Shown here one piece after another: positions 35,815 to 44,523 of a stretch of DNA of 64,000 nt. Position 1 is the stretch's first letter. Every line of letters starts with the position of its first letter. A program made the translations under genes and the position numbers. Source of the stretch: CAWDMC01 sp963803295 (lineage in GTDB: Bacteria > Acidobacteriota > Terriglobia > UBA7540); the NCBI GenBank assembly GCA_963803295.1, contig CAWDMC010000011.1, positions 62,001 through 126,000 on the forward strand, given 5' to 3'. The notes below the pieces were generated by a model, which was given only the letters and a program-made list of their open reading frames with translations, did no database searches and was not told the DNA's origin.

Positions 35815-38800
35815 ATGACCGAGAAAAAGGGTGACACAACTAACGTTCGATCTAGGAGGCTGATCTCCGCAAGCATGTTGCTGTTACTCGGCGTCGGCAC
35901 AGCCGCTGGGCAGAGCAAACCTGACCCGCTCAAGAGTGGATTTGAGAATCCGCCAGAGGGTGCGCGTCCCCGGGTGTGGTGGCACTGGATGAACGGCAAC
36001 ATCACCAAGGAAGGAATCAAGCTGGACCTGGAGTGGATGCACCGGGTCGGTCTCGGCGGCTTTCAGAATTTTGATGCAGCCTTGTCCACGCCGCAGGTGG
36101 TGGACAAGCGCTTGGCCTACATGACCCCAGAGTGGAAGGACGCCTTCAAGTACGCGACGGTCCTCGCCGATCGACTGGGCCTGGAAGAGGCAATTGCAGG
36201 TTCGCCGGGCTGGAGCGAGACCGGCGGTCCATGGGTCCCGGCGTCGCAAGGAATGAAGAAATATGTTTGGAGTGAGACACCCGTCGAGGGCGGCAAACCC
36301 TTCCAGGGAGCATTAGCTAACCCGCCGTCGAACACTGGGGCTTTTCAGAACCTGGCCATTCACGACGTTCTCGCCGCGCCGGAGGGCTCCAAGCCGATTC
36401 CGCAGTTCTATGCCGATACCGCGGTCATCGCCTACCGCAGGCCGGCAAGCGATGTGTCGATCGAATCACTGCGTCCGAAGGTGACAGCGAGCGGAGGCAC
36501 AATTGACGCGGCGATGCTTAGCGACGGAGACCTGGAAAAAACAACAAAGCTTCCCATCCCAGCCGCCGGCGAGAATGCCTGGATCCAATACGAATTTGCT
36601 GAGGCCCAGTCCATTCGATCCGTAACCATCGTGACAAAAAGTGTGGATGAGATTGCCGCGACCCTGGCCGGGATCACCAACCCCGAGAAATCTCTCGAGG
36701 CGAGTGACGACGGCCAGAACTTCCGGGAAATCATAAAGCTTCCCGATGGTGGCGCTCCCGAGCATACTGTTTCTTTTCCGCCGGTGGTGGCGAGGTTCTT
36801 CCGAGTGGCTTTCAAACGGATACCTGCTCCTCCTTTGCCTCCATGGGCGAGCGGCCTGGACCCCGCATCATTGGGAATCAAGGTAGGCCCGCCTCCGACC
36901 GACTATGAAATCGCGGAACTGGTGCTGCGTCCGGGTGCGCGGGTCAACAGGTTCGAAGAGAAGGCGGCCTTCACGCCCGTACCCGACCTCTATCAGTTTG
37001 CCACTCCTCCCGTCGCTCCCACCGAGGCCGTATCAAAGTCCGATGTCGTCGATCTGACTTCGAAGGTGGGCGCAGACGGTACGCTCGACTGGACACCCCC
37101 AGCCGGCAATTGGGTCGTGCTCCGGTTCGGCTATTCACTATTAGGAATCACCAACCATCCGGCAACCGCGGAGGCTACCGGCCTTGAGGTCGATAAGCTG
37201 AACCGAGGCTACGTGAAGAACTACATGAACGGCTACCTGGACAGTTACAAGGAGACGGTAGGCGACGACTATATGGGCAAGCGCGGCATCCGTTACGTGA
37301 TTACCGATAGCTGGGAGGCCGGGTCACAAAACTGGACCGACGACATGATCGCGCAGTTCAAGAAGCGGCGTGGCTATGATCCAGTTCCCTGGATGCCGGT
37401 TCTCACCGGTCAGGTGGTCGAAAACGCGGAAGCCAGCGACCAGTTCCTATGGGACTTTCGCAAGACTATTAGCGATTTAATCGCGGACGAGCATTACGGC
37501 CAGGTGGAGGCATCTCTGCACGAGCGGGGCATGGGCCACTATGGGGAATCTCACGAGGGTGGACGCGCTTTCGTTGCGGATGGGATGGAGGTCAAGAAGC
37601 TCAATGAAGTTCCCATGAGCGCGATGTGGACTCAGACCCCAGGTGTGAACAAGGAGCAATACGGCTACAACGCGGATGACCGTGAATCGGCATCGGTGGC
37701 ACACATCTACGGGCAGAACCTGGCCGCGGCCGAGTCGTTGACGGCGGCTGCCGCGCCCTGGGCGTGGTCGCCAGCAACGCTAAAGCCGACAGCGGACCAA
37801 GAGTTGCTGAACGGGATCAACCGCTTTGTAATTCACGAGTCGGCCCACCAGCCGCTGGTGGGCAAAGCGCCTGGATTGACACTGGGGCCTTTCGGTCAGT
37901 GGTTCAACCGCAACGAAACCTGGGCGGAAGAGGCTGGTCCATGGGTGAACTATATTGCACGCAGCAGCTATCTTCTGCAGCAGGGGCACTTCGGCGCGGA
38001 CCTGGTTTACTTCTACGGCGAGGATTCCAACCTGACCGCGATCTTCTCGGATAAGTCACCCGATGTGCCAGCGGGCTACGGCTTCGACTACATCAACGCC
38101 GACGCCCTGATTCACGAACTGAGCGTCGCCGATGGCCGCATCACGACCAAGAGCGGCATGAGCTACCGGGCGCTGGGACTTGATCCGTACAGCCGGCACA
38201 TGTCGCTACCCGTGCTGCGCGCCATTTACAAACTGGTTGAGAATGGTGCCGTCGTTGCAGGTCCGAAGCCGACCGACGATCCCAGCCTCGCGGACGACCA
38301 GGCGGAGTTCCACAAGCTAAATCACGAACTTTTTGGCGACGGCACGGGCGCGCACAAGGTTGGCATAGGCACAGTCTACGCAGGACAGAGTCTACTGGAT
38401 GTCTTCAACACGTTAAAGGTGCCGCCCGACTTCGACTACACAAAGCCGGCAAGCGACACACGAATCCTCTTTGTGCATCGAAAGCTTGCGGATGGCGATC
38501 TATACTTCCTGGATAATCGCAACGAACGCGACGAGACCGTGGACGCGAGCTTCCGTGTCACCGGTAAGGTGCCGGAACTCTGGCACGCCGAAACCGGCGA
38601 GTCGGAGCCCGTGTCGTACAAGATTGCGGACGGCCGCACCACGGTGCCGTTGCACCTGGAACCCTGGGGCGCCGTGTTCGTTGTGTTCCGCAAGGCAGCC
38701 AGGGAGAACTCGCGCACGCTGCCCAAGACGACGGAGACGCAAGTGGCGGCGGTGGAGGGCCCCTGGAGCGTGACCTTCCAGCCGAACCGCGGAGCGCCCC

Positions 38801-39231
38801 CGTCGATTACTCTGGACAAGCTGTCTTCATGGAGCGATAACCAGGACGCGGGCGTGAAGTATTTCTCTGGAACCGGCACCTACACGAAAATCGTCCAGGC
38901 TTCAGCGGACTGGTTCAGCAAGGGCGCGCATCTATGGATTGACCTGGGCGATGTGAGGAACCTTGCGGAGGTGATGGTGAACGGGAAATCTCTAGGCGTC
39001 GTCTGGCATCCGCCCTTCAGGGTGGACGCGACCGGTGCACTGAAGCCGGGCGCGAATGAAGTCACCATCAAGGTCACTAATGCCTGGGTGAATCGGCTAA
39101 TCGGTGATGAACAGCCAGACGCGACGACGAAGTATACTTTCGCGGATGTGAAGCCGTACAAGGCAAACTCGCCATTGCTACCTTCGGGGCTCCTCGGGCC
39201 GGTGCATCTTTGCTCGATTGCCACGCAATAG
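35815..39231 (+). CDS. GH106-type alpha-L-rhamnosidase, exported
   Basis: This 1138-residue protein starts at the ATG at 35815 with GGAGAG upstream. A signal peptide (LISASMLLLLGVGTAAGQ) is preceded by an unusually long charged N-region. The GH106 opening block ARPRVWWHWMNGNITKEGI and then DLEWMHRVGLGGFQNFDAA is clear. It continues with LAIAGSPGWSETGGPWV-type sequence (about residues 120-145), ITDSWEAGSQNWTDDM, MGHYGESHEGGRAF and FGQWFNRNETWAEEAGPWV. The C-terminal 130 residues form a galactose-binding-like sandwich (LWIDLGDVRNLAEVMVNGKS). It should remove L-rhamnose from pectic rhamnogalacturonan or glycosides. Together with GH36 and GH29 this suggests plant cell-wall side-chain removal. Confidence 0.88.
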   Translation: MTEKKGDTTNVRSRRLISASMLLLLGVGTAAGQSKPDPLKSGFENPPEGARPRVWWHWMNGNITKEGIKLDLEWMHRVGLGGFQNFDAALSTPQVVDKRLAYMTPEWKDAFKYATVLADRLGLEEAIAGSPGWSETGGPWVPASQGMKKYVWSETPVEGGKPFQGALANPPSNTGAFQNLAIHDVLAAPEGSKPIPQFYADTAVIAYRRPASDVSIESLRPKVTASGGTIDAAMLSDGDLEKTTKLPIPAAGENAWIQYEFAEAQSIRSVTIVTKSVDEIAATLAGITNPEKSLEASDDGQNFREIIKLPDGGAPEHTVSFPPVVARFFRVAFKRIPAPPLPPWASGLDPASLGIKVGPPPTDYEIAELVLRPGARVNRFEEKAAFTPVPDLYQFATPPVAPTEAVSKSDVVDLTSKVGADGTLDWTPPAGNWVVLRFGYSLLGITNHPATAEATGLEVDKLNRGYVKNYMNGYLDSYKETVGDDYMGKRGIRYVITDSWEAGSQNWTDDMIAQFKKRRGYDPVPWMPVLTGQVVENAEASDQFLWDFRKTISDLIADEHYGQVEASLHERGMGHYGESHEGGRAFVADGMEVKKLNEVPMSAMWTQTPGVNKEQYGYNADDRESASVAHIYGQNLAAAESLTAAAAPWAWSPATLKPTADQELLNGINRFVIHESAHQPLVGKAPGLTLGPFGQWFNRNETWAEEAGPWVNYIARSSYLLQQGHFGADLVYFYGEDSNLTAIFSDKSPDVPAGYGFDYINADALIHELSVADGRITTKSGMSYRALGLDPYSRHMSLPVLRAIYKLVENGAVVAGPKPTDDPSLADDQAEFHKLNHELFGDGTGAHKVGIGTVYAGQSLLDVFNTLKVPPDFDYTKPASDTRILFVHRKLADGDLYFLDNRNERDETVDASFRVTGKVPELWHAETGESEPVSYKIADGRTTVPLHLEPWGAVFVVFRKAARENSRTLPKTTETQVAAVEGPWSVTFQPNRGAPPSITLDKLSSWSDNQDAGVKYFSGTGTYTKIVQASADWFSKGAHLWIDLGDVRNLAEVMVNGKSLGVVWHPPFRVDATGALKPGANEVTIKVTNAWVNRLIGDEQPDATTKYTFADVKPYKANSPLLPSGLLGPVHLCSIATQ

Positions 39232-39400
39232 GGAGAGATCAAAAGCCCCCAAAGCCGAAGACGGTCCCTTGGGGTTACCTTGATCTTATTGAGCAGGATG
39301 ATAAAAAGGGACCTCCCCTTCCGAGTGGAGATCTGAAAGGAAATATCAAAGGGCGGCTTGTGTCTTCCGACTTCTGGATCCCGACTTCCTTTGGAAACCC

Positions 39401-40765
39401 ATGCGATCCGGACGACTTGTCGTGGTAGGCGGCGTAGCGGCGGGGCTGAGCGCTGCTAGTCAGGCGCGACGTGTGGCTCCCGAGCTTGAGATCAGGGTCT
39501 ATGAGAAAGGTCCTGACATCTCCTACTCCGCCTGCGGCCTTCCTTACTTCATCGCCGGGAAGATCGCTGACGCCAACTCGCTGCGTGTCTATTCGCCGGA
39601 GTTCTTCCAGAGCAAACGCAACATCCGTGTATATACTGGCCGCGAGGTGAGTTCAATCTCCACCGGACGCCGGCGGGTTAAGGTGACTCAGCCTTTCGGA
39701 AAGGGAGCGGATGAAGTCGAGTACGATCGCCTGATTCTCGCGACAGGCGCCGAACCCGTGATCCCAGCTGTCCCTGGCACGGACCTTCAGGGAGTTTTCC
39801 ACGTCAACACTCTCGGTTCCACTCTCGCGCTCAGCAGCTTCCTTCAGGAGTCTAGACCGCGGGCAGCCGCTATCGTCGGCGCGGGCTATATTGGACTCGA
39901 AATGGCCGATGCTCTGGTCGCGCGTGGGCTCCGGGTGACGCTGGTGGAGCGATCGGGACGGCTGTTTGGTGCGGTGGACGATGAGATCAGCGCCGTCGTA
40001 GAAACTGAACTCGAGCGGCATGGCGTTGCCGTACTGAAGGGCTCGGCAGTGGCGGCGATTCTAGGCAGCGCCGAGAAGCGGATGTGTTCCTTAGTGGTGG
40101 GAAGCACACCTGTGGAGGCGGGCTGCGTGATCATGGCAGCCGGGCTGAAGCCACGCGTGAAGCTGGCCGAGGAGGCCGGCATCCCCCTTGGATCGACCGG
40201 AGCGATCGCGGTGGACGAGCACCTGGAGACTAGTGTGCCCGGCGTCTACGCGGCCGGTGACTGCGTTGAGAGCCGTCATCTGGTGAGTGGACGCCCGGTC
40301 TATCTTCCCCTGGGTACGACGGCCAATAAGCAGGGAAGGATCGCAGGTGAGAACGCGGCGGGCGGAGGCGTGCGCTTTGCCGGAGTGGCGGGCGCGGCCG
40401 TAACCAAAGTGTTCCAGTTGGAAGTCGCCCGCACAGGCCTTTGCCTGTGGGAAGCCAGTGAGGCGGGGTATCAAGCTGTCGCCGCCACGATTCGGAGTCC
40501 CGCGCGAGCGCGGTATCTCGGGGGCACGGAACTTATGGTGCGGCTCGTGGCGGATCGCGGTTCGGGACGTCTACTCGGTGCCCAGCTCGCGGGGCGCGAA
40601 GGCGCCGTGCGGCGTATCGATATCGTGACAACGGCACTTCAGACCCGCATGACAGTGGAACAGTTCGCGCAACTGGATCTCTGTTACGCACCGCCGTTCT
40701 CCACCGTTTGGGACCCGCTGCTGATTGCCGCGCAGGAAATGTTGCGGAATCTGAAGCGGCACTGA
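39401..40765 (+). CDS. CoA-disulfide reductase/NADH oxidase-like flavoprotein
   Basis: This 454-residue FAD- and NAD(P)H-dependent oxidoreductase has the FAD motif VVVGGVAAGLSAA at the N-terminus. It has the single-cysteine active site C45 in ISYSACGLPYF and the second dinucleotide motif AAIVGAGYIGLEMADAL. The FAD-binding end block is GVYAAGDCVES, and a C-terminal dimerisation domain begins near AAVTKVFQLEVARTG. A lone redox Cys in SxxxCGxPY is the mark of CoA-disulfide reductases, NADH oxidases and persulfide reductases. It could therefore maintain low-molecular-weight thiols or reduce peroxide or polysulfide. The adjacent peroxiredoxin-like gene (start 109 bases downstream) supports a thiol redox role (inference). 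Confidence 0.9.
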   Translation: MRSGRLVVVGGVAAGLSAASQARRVAPELEIRVYEKGPDISYSACGLPYFIAGKIADANSLRVYSPEFFQSKRNIRVYTGREVSSISTGRRRVKVTQPFGKGADEVEYDRLILATGAEPVIPAVPGTDLQGVFHVNTLGSTLALSSFLQESRPRAAAIVGAGYIGLEMADALVARGLRVTLVERSGRLFGAVDDEISAVVETELERHGVAVLKGSAVAAILGSAEKRMCSLVVGSTPVEAGCVIMAAGLKPRVKLAEEAGIPLGSTGAIAVDEHLETSVPGVYAAGDCVESRHLVSGRPVYLPLGTTANKQGRIAGENAAGGGVRFAGVAGAAVTKVFQLEVARTGLCLWEASEAGYQAVAATIRSPARARYLGGTELMVRLVADRGSGRLLGAQLAGREGAVRRIDIVTTALQTRMTVEQFAQLDLCYAPPFSTVWDPLLIAAQEMLRNLKRH

Positions 40766-40874
40766 GACGGTGAGCGGAAGGGGGTTCTTCCGGCGGAGTA
40801 AGAAGGCCAGGGTCAGAAGGGCGGTGACCGTGGCTAGCGCCCTGTTACAATCAAGGGGAAAGGAGCAGATCTCG

Positions 40875-41389
40875 ATGTCACTCCCGGCGGAAGGAACCGT
40901 GGCGCCTCAGTTCGAGCTGGCTGACAGCGATGGAAATCGATTTTCTCTCCAGGATACGCTCGCGCACGGCCCGGTGCTGCTTGCCTTCTTCAAAGTCTCG
41001 TGCCCAACCTGCCAGTTCACCTTGCCCTTCGTCGAGCGGATCTACAACCAATTCCGCGGACGTGGGGTTGAGGTATGGGCGATATCGCAGGATGGCGCCC
41101 GCGATAGCCAGCAGTTTGCCGGGCAATTCGGAATCACCTTTCCGATCCTGTTCGATGAGCAGCCGTACGCCACATCACGGGCCTATCGCCTCGAATACGT
41201 ACCTTCACTTTTCCTTATCGGCTCCGATGGCCGGATTCTGGTTTCGGGCGAAGGATTCTCACGAAATCCGACCTGCGCTTGATGCACACTTCCTTCGCCG
41301 CATGGTGCGGGGATGCCGTTCCGACGGCGCTGTTTTCTCCGCAGGATCGCATTCCCGAATACAAACCGGGGTGAGGATCCAAGGGCTAG
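40875..41389 (+). CDS. Peroxiredoxin/thioredoxin-like protein, candidate selenoprotein
   Basis: The start is the ATG at 40875 with AAAGGAG upstream. The fold is AhpC/TlpA-like: APQFELADSDGNRFSL, LLAFFKVSCPTCQF with the redox pair C43/C46, and YVPSLFLIGSDGRILVSGEGF. As written, this frame stops at a TGA at 41280. If one A is missing from the AAA at 41264-41266, the sequence continues SDLRLMHTSFAAWCGDAVP and TALFSPQDRIPEYKPG. It then meets an in-frame TGA at 41372-41374, followed by GSKG and a TAG at 41387. A C-terminal KPG-(Cys/Sec)-GSK motif resembles redoxin relatives I recall. A SECIS-like hairpin follows the TGA and selC lies 2 kb away, so I read this as Sec167 in a 171-residue protein. 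The required indel lowers confidence. Confidence 0.65.
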
Positions 41390-41404
41390 GCTTCGTCGAA
41401 GCCT
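41388..41404 (+). promoter_or_regulatory. SECIS-like hairpin downstream of in-frame TGA
   Basis: AGGCTTC (41388-41394) pairs perfectly with GAAGCCT (41398-41404) across the loop GTC, or with a CG closing pair less and a GU-containing loop. It begins 13 bases after the TGA (41372-41374). That distance and the loop G/U fit bacterial SECIS elements that bind SelB. Confidence 0.55.
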
Positions 41405-41491
41405 GAGCGACACCATTCGAACTGCCCGCCGGCCCCACTAGTTCTTGATCGCCTGCGGACGGGCGGTGTGCCAGCGCCGCTCATCGCACAC

Positions 41492-42164
41492 TTAACTTCG
41501 GCTTAACATTGGCCGAATATCATGCAACTACGGTCTGCCCCACAACCTGGAACTGGATGTGGATGCGCCTTATCTCGCCATCTTTCGCGCTTTGGGAACC
41601 CCAACTTCTACGGGTATGGGCGACGCCGACCTGGGGGTGAAGTGGAACTTCCATAAGGCTTCCCAGGCCTCCCGGCTTCCCGCTCTGGGCGCCAGCCTGT
41701 ATATTGAGTTTCCGACCGGAAACACGCGCCAGCAACTCGGCTCAGGATTGACCGATTACTGGCTCAATCTCATCGCCCAAAAGCCCCTTTCGGACAAGAC
41801 CAGGATCAATGTAAACCTCGGCTTCTTGTTCGCCGGCAACACCAGTACAGGCGTGTTGGGAATCCAAACTACTCGTGGCCACGTCTACACCGGAGGGCTC
41901 TCGGTCCTGCACGACCTCAAGGGCAGGCTGACGCTTGGCAGTGAGATCTACGGTGGTATTGCCGACAAGACGGGCCTCGGCAGAAGCCAGTTTCAAGTTA
42001 TGGTTGGTAGCCAATACGCGACCCGCAACGGCGTGACTCTGGATTTCGGCTTGCTCGGAGGCAAATATGAGGCCAGTCCAAGAATCGGTGGCCAGATCGG
42101 TTTCTCTGTGGATTTTCCCGATATTTTGCACTCCTCGCTCCGCCGCCAAATTCTTGCTCATTAG
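41492..42164 (+). pseudogene. 5'-truncated outer-membrane barrel protein (MetA-pathway type)
   Basis: The readable frame begins after a TAA near 41490. It passes through CNYGLPHNLELDVDAPYLAI and continues with GMGDADLGVKWNF, LGASLYIEFPTGN, GLTDYWLNLIAQKPL and TRINVNLGFLFAGN. The last part is VYTGGLSVLHDL and a terminal beta region to the stop at 42164. Alternating hydrophobic strands of this type belong to the phenol-degradation MetA/transporter-like outer-membrane family, whose members start with a signal peptide and about 50-70 further residues. None is found in any frame upstream, so the gene lacks its 5' end. The first internal start (GTG at 41559) would give 201 residues without a signal peptide. 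Either a deletion or more sequence damage next to the preceding gene could explain this. Confidence 0.6.
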
Positions 42165-42215
42165 AACATCCATAAGGGACCGGAGACCATAAGTTTTACC
42201 TACAAGGAGGCGCCG

Positions 42216-43070
42216 ATGATATGTGACCGGGAAGTACTGAAAGATGTTCCGCTCTTCGCTTTACTGGACGACGAAGAGACGGCCATGTTGGCCGGCCAGG
42301 TCGAACTCAAGAAATTCGCTTCGCACGAGCGCATCTACAAGAGCGGCGACCCGGGCGGGCGAGCCTACGTAATGGTCTCGGGGGTAGTCCGTGTCTCCAC
42401 CGTCGATGAAGACCATCAGGAAGTGGTCGTCGCTGAACCTGCAAAAGGAGAATTTTTCGGCTTCGCGTCGATGCTCGATGAAACGCCGCATCAAACGAAC
42501 GCCATTGCGATCGAGGAGACCGTTTGTCTGGAGGTATCCCGGGATGACATCGAGTTTCTGCTCCAGGGAAAGCCACACGCAGGAATGGATCTGCTCACCA
42601 CCCTGGGCCGTCAGTTTCACGCCTCGCAGGAACTGGTGCGCCTGCGCGCCAGCCGCAATCCGAACGAGGTAATCGAGCAGGAAGCAACCATGGGCGAACG
42701 AATCGCCGATGCGGTGGCCCGTTTTGGCGGATCGTGGGCGTTTATTACCTCGTTTGCGGTCCTGCTAGCAATCTACACAACCGTCAACGTCGTCTTAGAC
42801 AGGAAGGCATGGGATCCCTATCCCTTTATCCTGCTCAACCTGTTCCTTTCCATGCTCGCCGCCGTCCAGGCCCCTGTTATCATGATGAGCCAGAACCGCC
42901 AGGATACGAAGGATCGGCTGCGCGGCGAACTCGATTTCGAAGTCAATCGCCGCGCGGAGACCGAGATCCAGGGACTGGCGCAGAAGTTAAATCTGTTGGA
43001 CGAGAAGATCGACGATCTCGGGGATCTGGTTCGAAAAAGAGCAGTCGATAGTCGTCCAGCCGGGGAGTAG
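42216..43070 (+). CDS. Cyclic-nucleotide-binding domain and DUF1003 membrane protein
   Basis: This 284-residue protein starts at the ATG at 42216 (AAGGAGG). Residues about 10-140 form a cNMP-binding domain (PLFALLDDEETAMLAGQVEL, VMVSGVVRVS, AKGEFFGFASMLDETPHQTN). The phosphate-binding cassette is weak in Arg, so cyclic nucleotide binding is uncertain. Residues 160-270 form DUF1003. Its marks are GERIADAVARFGGSWAFI, two membrane helices (ITSFAVLLAIYTTVNVVL and PFILLNLFLSMLAAVQAPVI), then MMSQNRQDTKDRLRGELDFE, with a coiled coil to the end. This fusion is a recurring acidobacterial and proteobacterial layout of unknown function. Confidence 0.9.
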   Translation: MICDREVLKDVPLFALLDDEETAMLAGQVELKKFASHERIYKSGDPGGRAYVMVSGVVRVSTVDEDHQEVVVAEPAKGEFFGFASMLDETPHQTNAIAIEETVCLEVSRDDIEFLLQGKPHAGMDLLTTLGRQFHASQELVRLRASRNPNEVIEQEATMGERIADAVARFGGSWAFITSFAVLLAIYTTVNVVLDRKAWDPYPFILLNLFLSMLAAVQAPVIMMSQNRQDTKDRLRGELDFEVNRRAETEIQGLAQKLNLLDEKIDDLGDLVRKRAVDSRPAGE

Positions 43071-43105
43071 AAACCTCGCGACGGCCGTCTAGGGACTCCA
43101 CCTGA

Positions 43106-43273
43106 TCAGGTCCGGTCCTCCAGCTCGTCGAGCGCGCTCTTCTTGTGCTTGACAGGCTTGTCCTTGCGGCTCGGTACCTCCACCGAAGGCCTGGGCGTGC
43201 CGACCTGCGTTCGCGCCTGCAGCCTTGCCAGCTTGGACGCGGACATCGGCTTGGGGCGTTTACGAGGGCTCAT
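43106..43273 (-). CDS. Small basic hypothetical protein
   Basis: This is a 55-residue frame starting at the ATG at 43273; an earlier in-frame ATG at 43297 is possible. The sequence MSPRKRPKPMSASKLARLQA continues with RTQVGTPRPSVEVPSRKDKP and ends VKHKKSALDELEDRT. It is strongly basic and probably unstructured. It lies 48 bases downstream of selC on the same strand. Coding status rests on composition and the start alone; function is unknown. Confidence 0.45.
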   Translation of the reverse strand: MSPRKRPKPMSASKLARLQARTQVGTPRPSVEVPSRKDKPVKHKKSALDELEDRT

Positions 43274-43321
43274 GATCGGGGTAGCTCGAGGTTTCACTCA
43301 ACGTGATCGCCACCAAACCGA

Positions 43322-43416
43322 TGGCGGAAGTGAGTCGGAATCGAACCGACCGGTCCACCAGAGGCAGACCCACAGGGTTTGAAGCCCTGGGCGGACACCA
43401 GCCCACATGCACTTCC
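43322..43416 (-). tRNA. selC: tRNA-Sec (anticodon TCA)
   Basis: The minus strand from 43416 reads GGAAGTG as the acceptor 5' arm, matched by CACTTCC, discriminator G and an encoded CCA at the 3' end (95 bases in all). The anticodon arm is CAGGG CTTCAAA CCCTG, with anticodon TCA. The T arm is GTCGG TTCGATT CCGAC. The D arm TGGGC/GCCCA and a long variable arm (about 20 bases, GGTC/GACC at its base) fit selenocysteine tRNA rather than a suppressor tRNA. The eighth acceptor pair is a C/T mismatch, so the stem is 7 clean pairs. selA, selB and selD are not in the window. Confidence 0.96.
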
Positions 43417-43489
43417 ACGTTGACTCTAAAATGGTTTGACGCTCCAGGTCAACCGGTCGGTTCTTCGCCATGCGAGCGAATGTCTGCGG

Positions 43490-44335
43490 CTATGGCTTGG
43501 GCGCCGTAGCCTCCACGTAACGGCGTCCCCAGTGCTCCTTGCGCCGGCCGCGGAAGTCACCGGTTGCTGGCATGATCGCCAGTTGGCCGCCGTCGCAGAC
43601 GATAGTCTGCCCGATGATGTAACGCGACTCATCGGACGCCAGGAAGATCACCAACCTGCCAATGTCGGCAGGAGTCCCGATAAATCCGGCGGGAATCTGC
43701 TTGCCAGCCGCTTCCGGGTCGAATTCCTCGCCCAGCACCAGGCGGTGGTTCTCCACAAACACCCAGCCGGGCGCGATGGCATTGACGCGAATGCCCCTCT
43801 GGATCAGCTCGAGCGAAAGCTCTCGCGTATAGGACACGATGGCCCCTTTGGTTCCGGCGTATATGGAATGCTCGGTCATGCCGGCGAAAGCATGGACCGA
43901 GGTCAGATTGATCACAGCACCCTTACCCTGCTTCTCCATCGCCGGGAGAACAGCCTGGGTTAGAAAGAACTGAGCCCGGATGTTAACGTGATAAAGGGCA
44001 TCGAAGGCTTCAGGGGTCACCTCTTCAAAAGGTAGGTTTAGCGTGATTCCGGCGTTGTTCACCAGCACGTCGATCCCGCCTAGAAACTCGATGGCCTCGC
44101 CCGCCAGTTGTTTCAGAGGCTCAATTCGCCTGAAATCCGCGCCAAAGGCTTTCGCCTTGCCTCCGGCCTGGAGAATTTGCTCCACGGCAGATTCCGCGCC
44201 CGAAGAGCTTTGGGAATAATGCAGGGCGACAACCGCGCCCTCTTTCGCCAGTTCGAGAGCGATCCCCCTACCGATTCCCGTTCCGGCGCCGGTCACCAGC
44301 GCTCGTTTGTTTTCCATGCGCATCGCGTTCGTCAT
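43490..44335 (-). CDS. SDR-family oxidoreductase, probable sugar dehydrogenase
   Basis: This is a 281-residue classical short-chain dehydrogenase. The start is the ATG at 44335 with GGGAGA upstream. The motifs are TGAGTGIGRGIA (cofactor), NNAG, LTSVHAFAG with the catalytic Ser, and SIYAGTKGA with the Tyr-x-x-x-Lys pair. The end FIGTPADIGRLVIFLASDES, then YIIGQTIVCDGGQ, is typical of the FabG/glucose-dehydrogenase group, with an extra basic tail. It is the last gene of a minus-strand group with dehydrogenases, an aldolase and a sugar transporter. A role in oxidising a sugar or sugar acid is therefore likely, but the substrate is unknown. Confidence 0.88.
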   Translation of the reverse strand: MTNAMRMENKRALVTGAGTGIGRGIALELAKEGAVVALHYSQSSSGAESAVEQILQAGGKAKAFGADFRRIEPLKQLAGEAIEFLGGIDVLVNNAGITLNLPFEEVTPEAFDALYHVNIRAQFFLTQAVLPAMEKQGKGAVINLTSVHAFAGMTEHSIYAGTKGAIVSYTRELSLELIQRGIRVNAIAPGWVFVENHRLVLGEEFDPEAAGKQIPAGFIGTPADIGRLVIFLASDESRYIIGQTIVCDGGQLAIMPATGDFRGRRKEHWGRRYVEATAPKP

Positions 44336-44363
44336 TATGGCGTCTCCCAAATGGTTGATTCGA

Positions 44364-44520
44364 TTTTTACCGCGGAGCACGCAGAGAAAAACAATGCAGG
44401 CGGCAAAAGAAGCCGGACGATGCTATTACAACGAGTGGTATAGCAACCGTTAATTGAGAGTCCTCGATCCACCTTCTCGATCACTTCTTCTCTGCGTTCT
44501 CTGCGCCCTCTGCGGTTAAA
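44364..44520. repeat. Inverted GCAGAG-type intergenic repeats
   Basis: ACCGCGGAGCACGCAGAG (44369-44386) is matched on the other strand by the complement at about 44489-44517, which reads TTAACCGCAGAGGGCGCAGA followed by GAACGCAGAGAAG. The pair flanks the SDR/dehydrogenase gap. This is a repeat type common between genes in environmental genomes; a function is not evident. Confidence 0.55.
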
Positions 44521-44523
44521 TGT

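Noticed and set aside
41280..41282. TGA at the end of the uncorrected peroxiredoxin frame as the Sec codon
   Set aside because: The frame around it (RNPTCA) is not family-like and no suitable hairpin follows; the conserved tail is in another frame.
43439..43462. Inverted repeat GGTTTGAC/GGTCAACC upstream of selC as an operator
   Set aside because: The arms are imperfect and overlap a weak -35 (TTGACC); there is no partner regulator.
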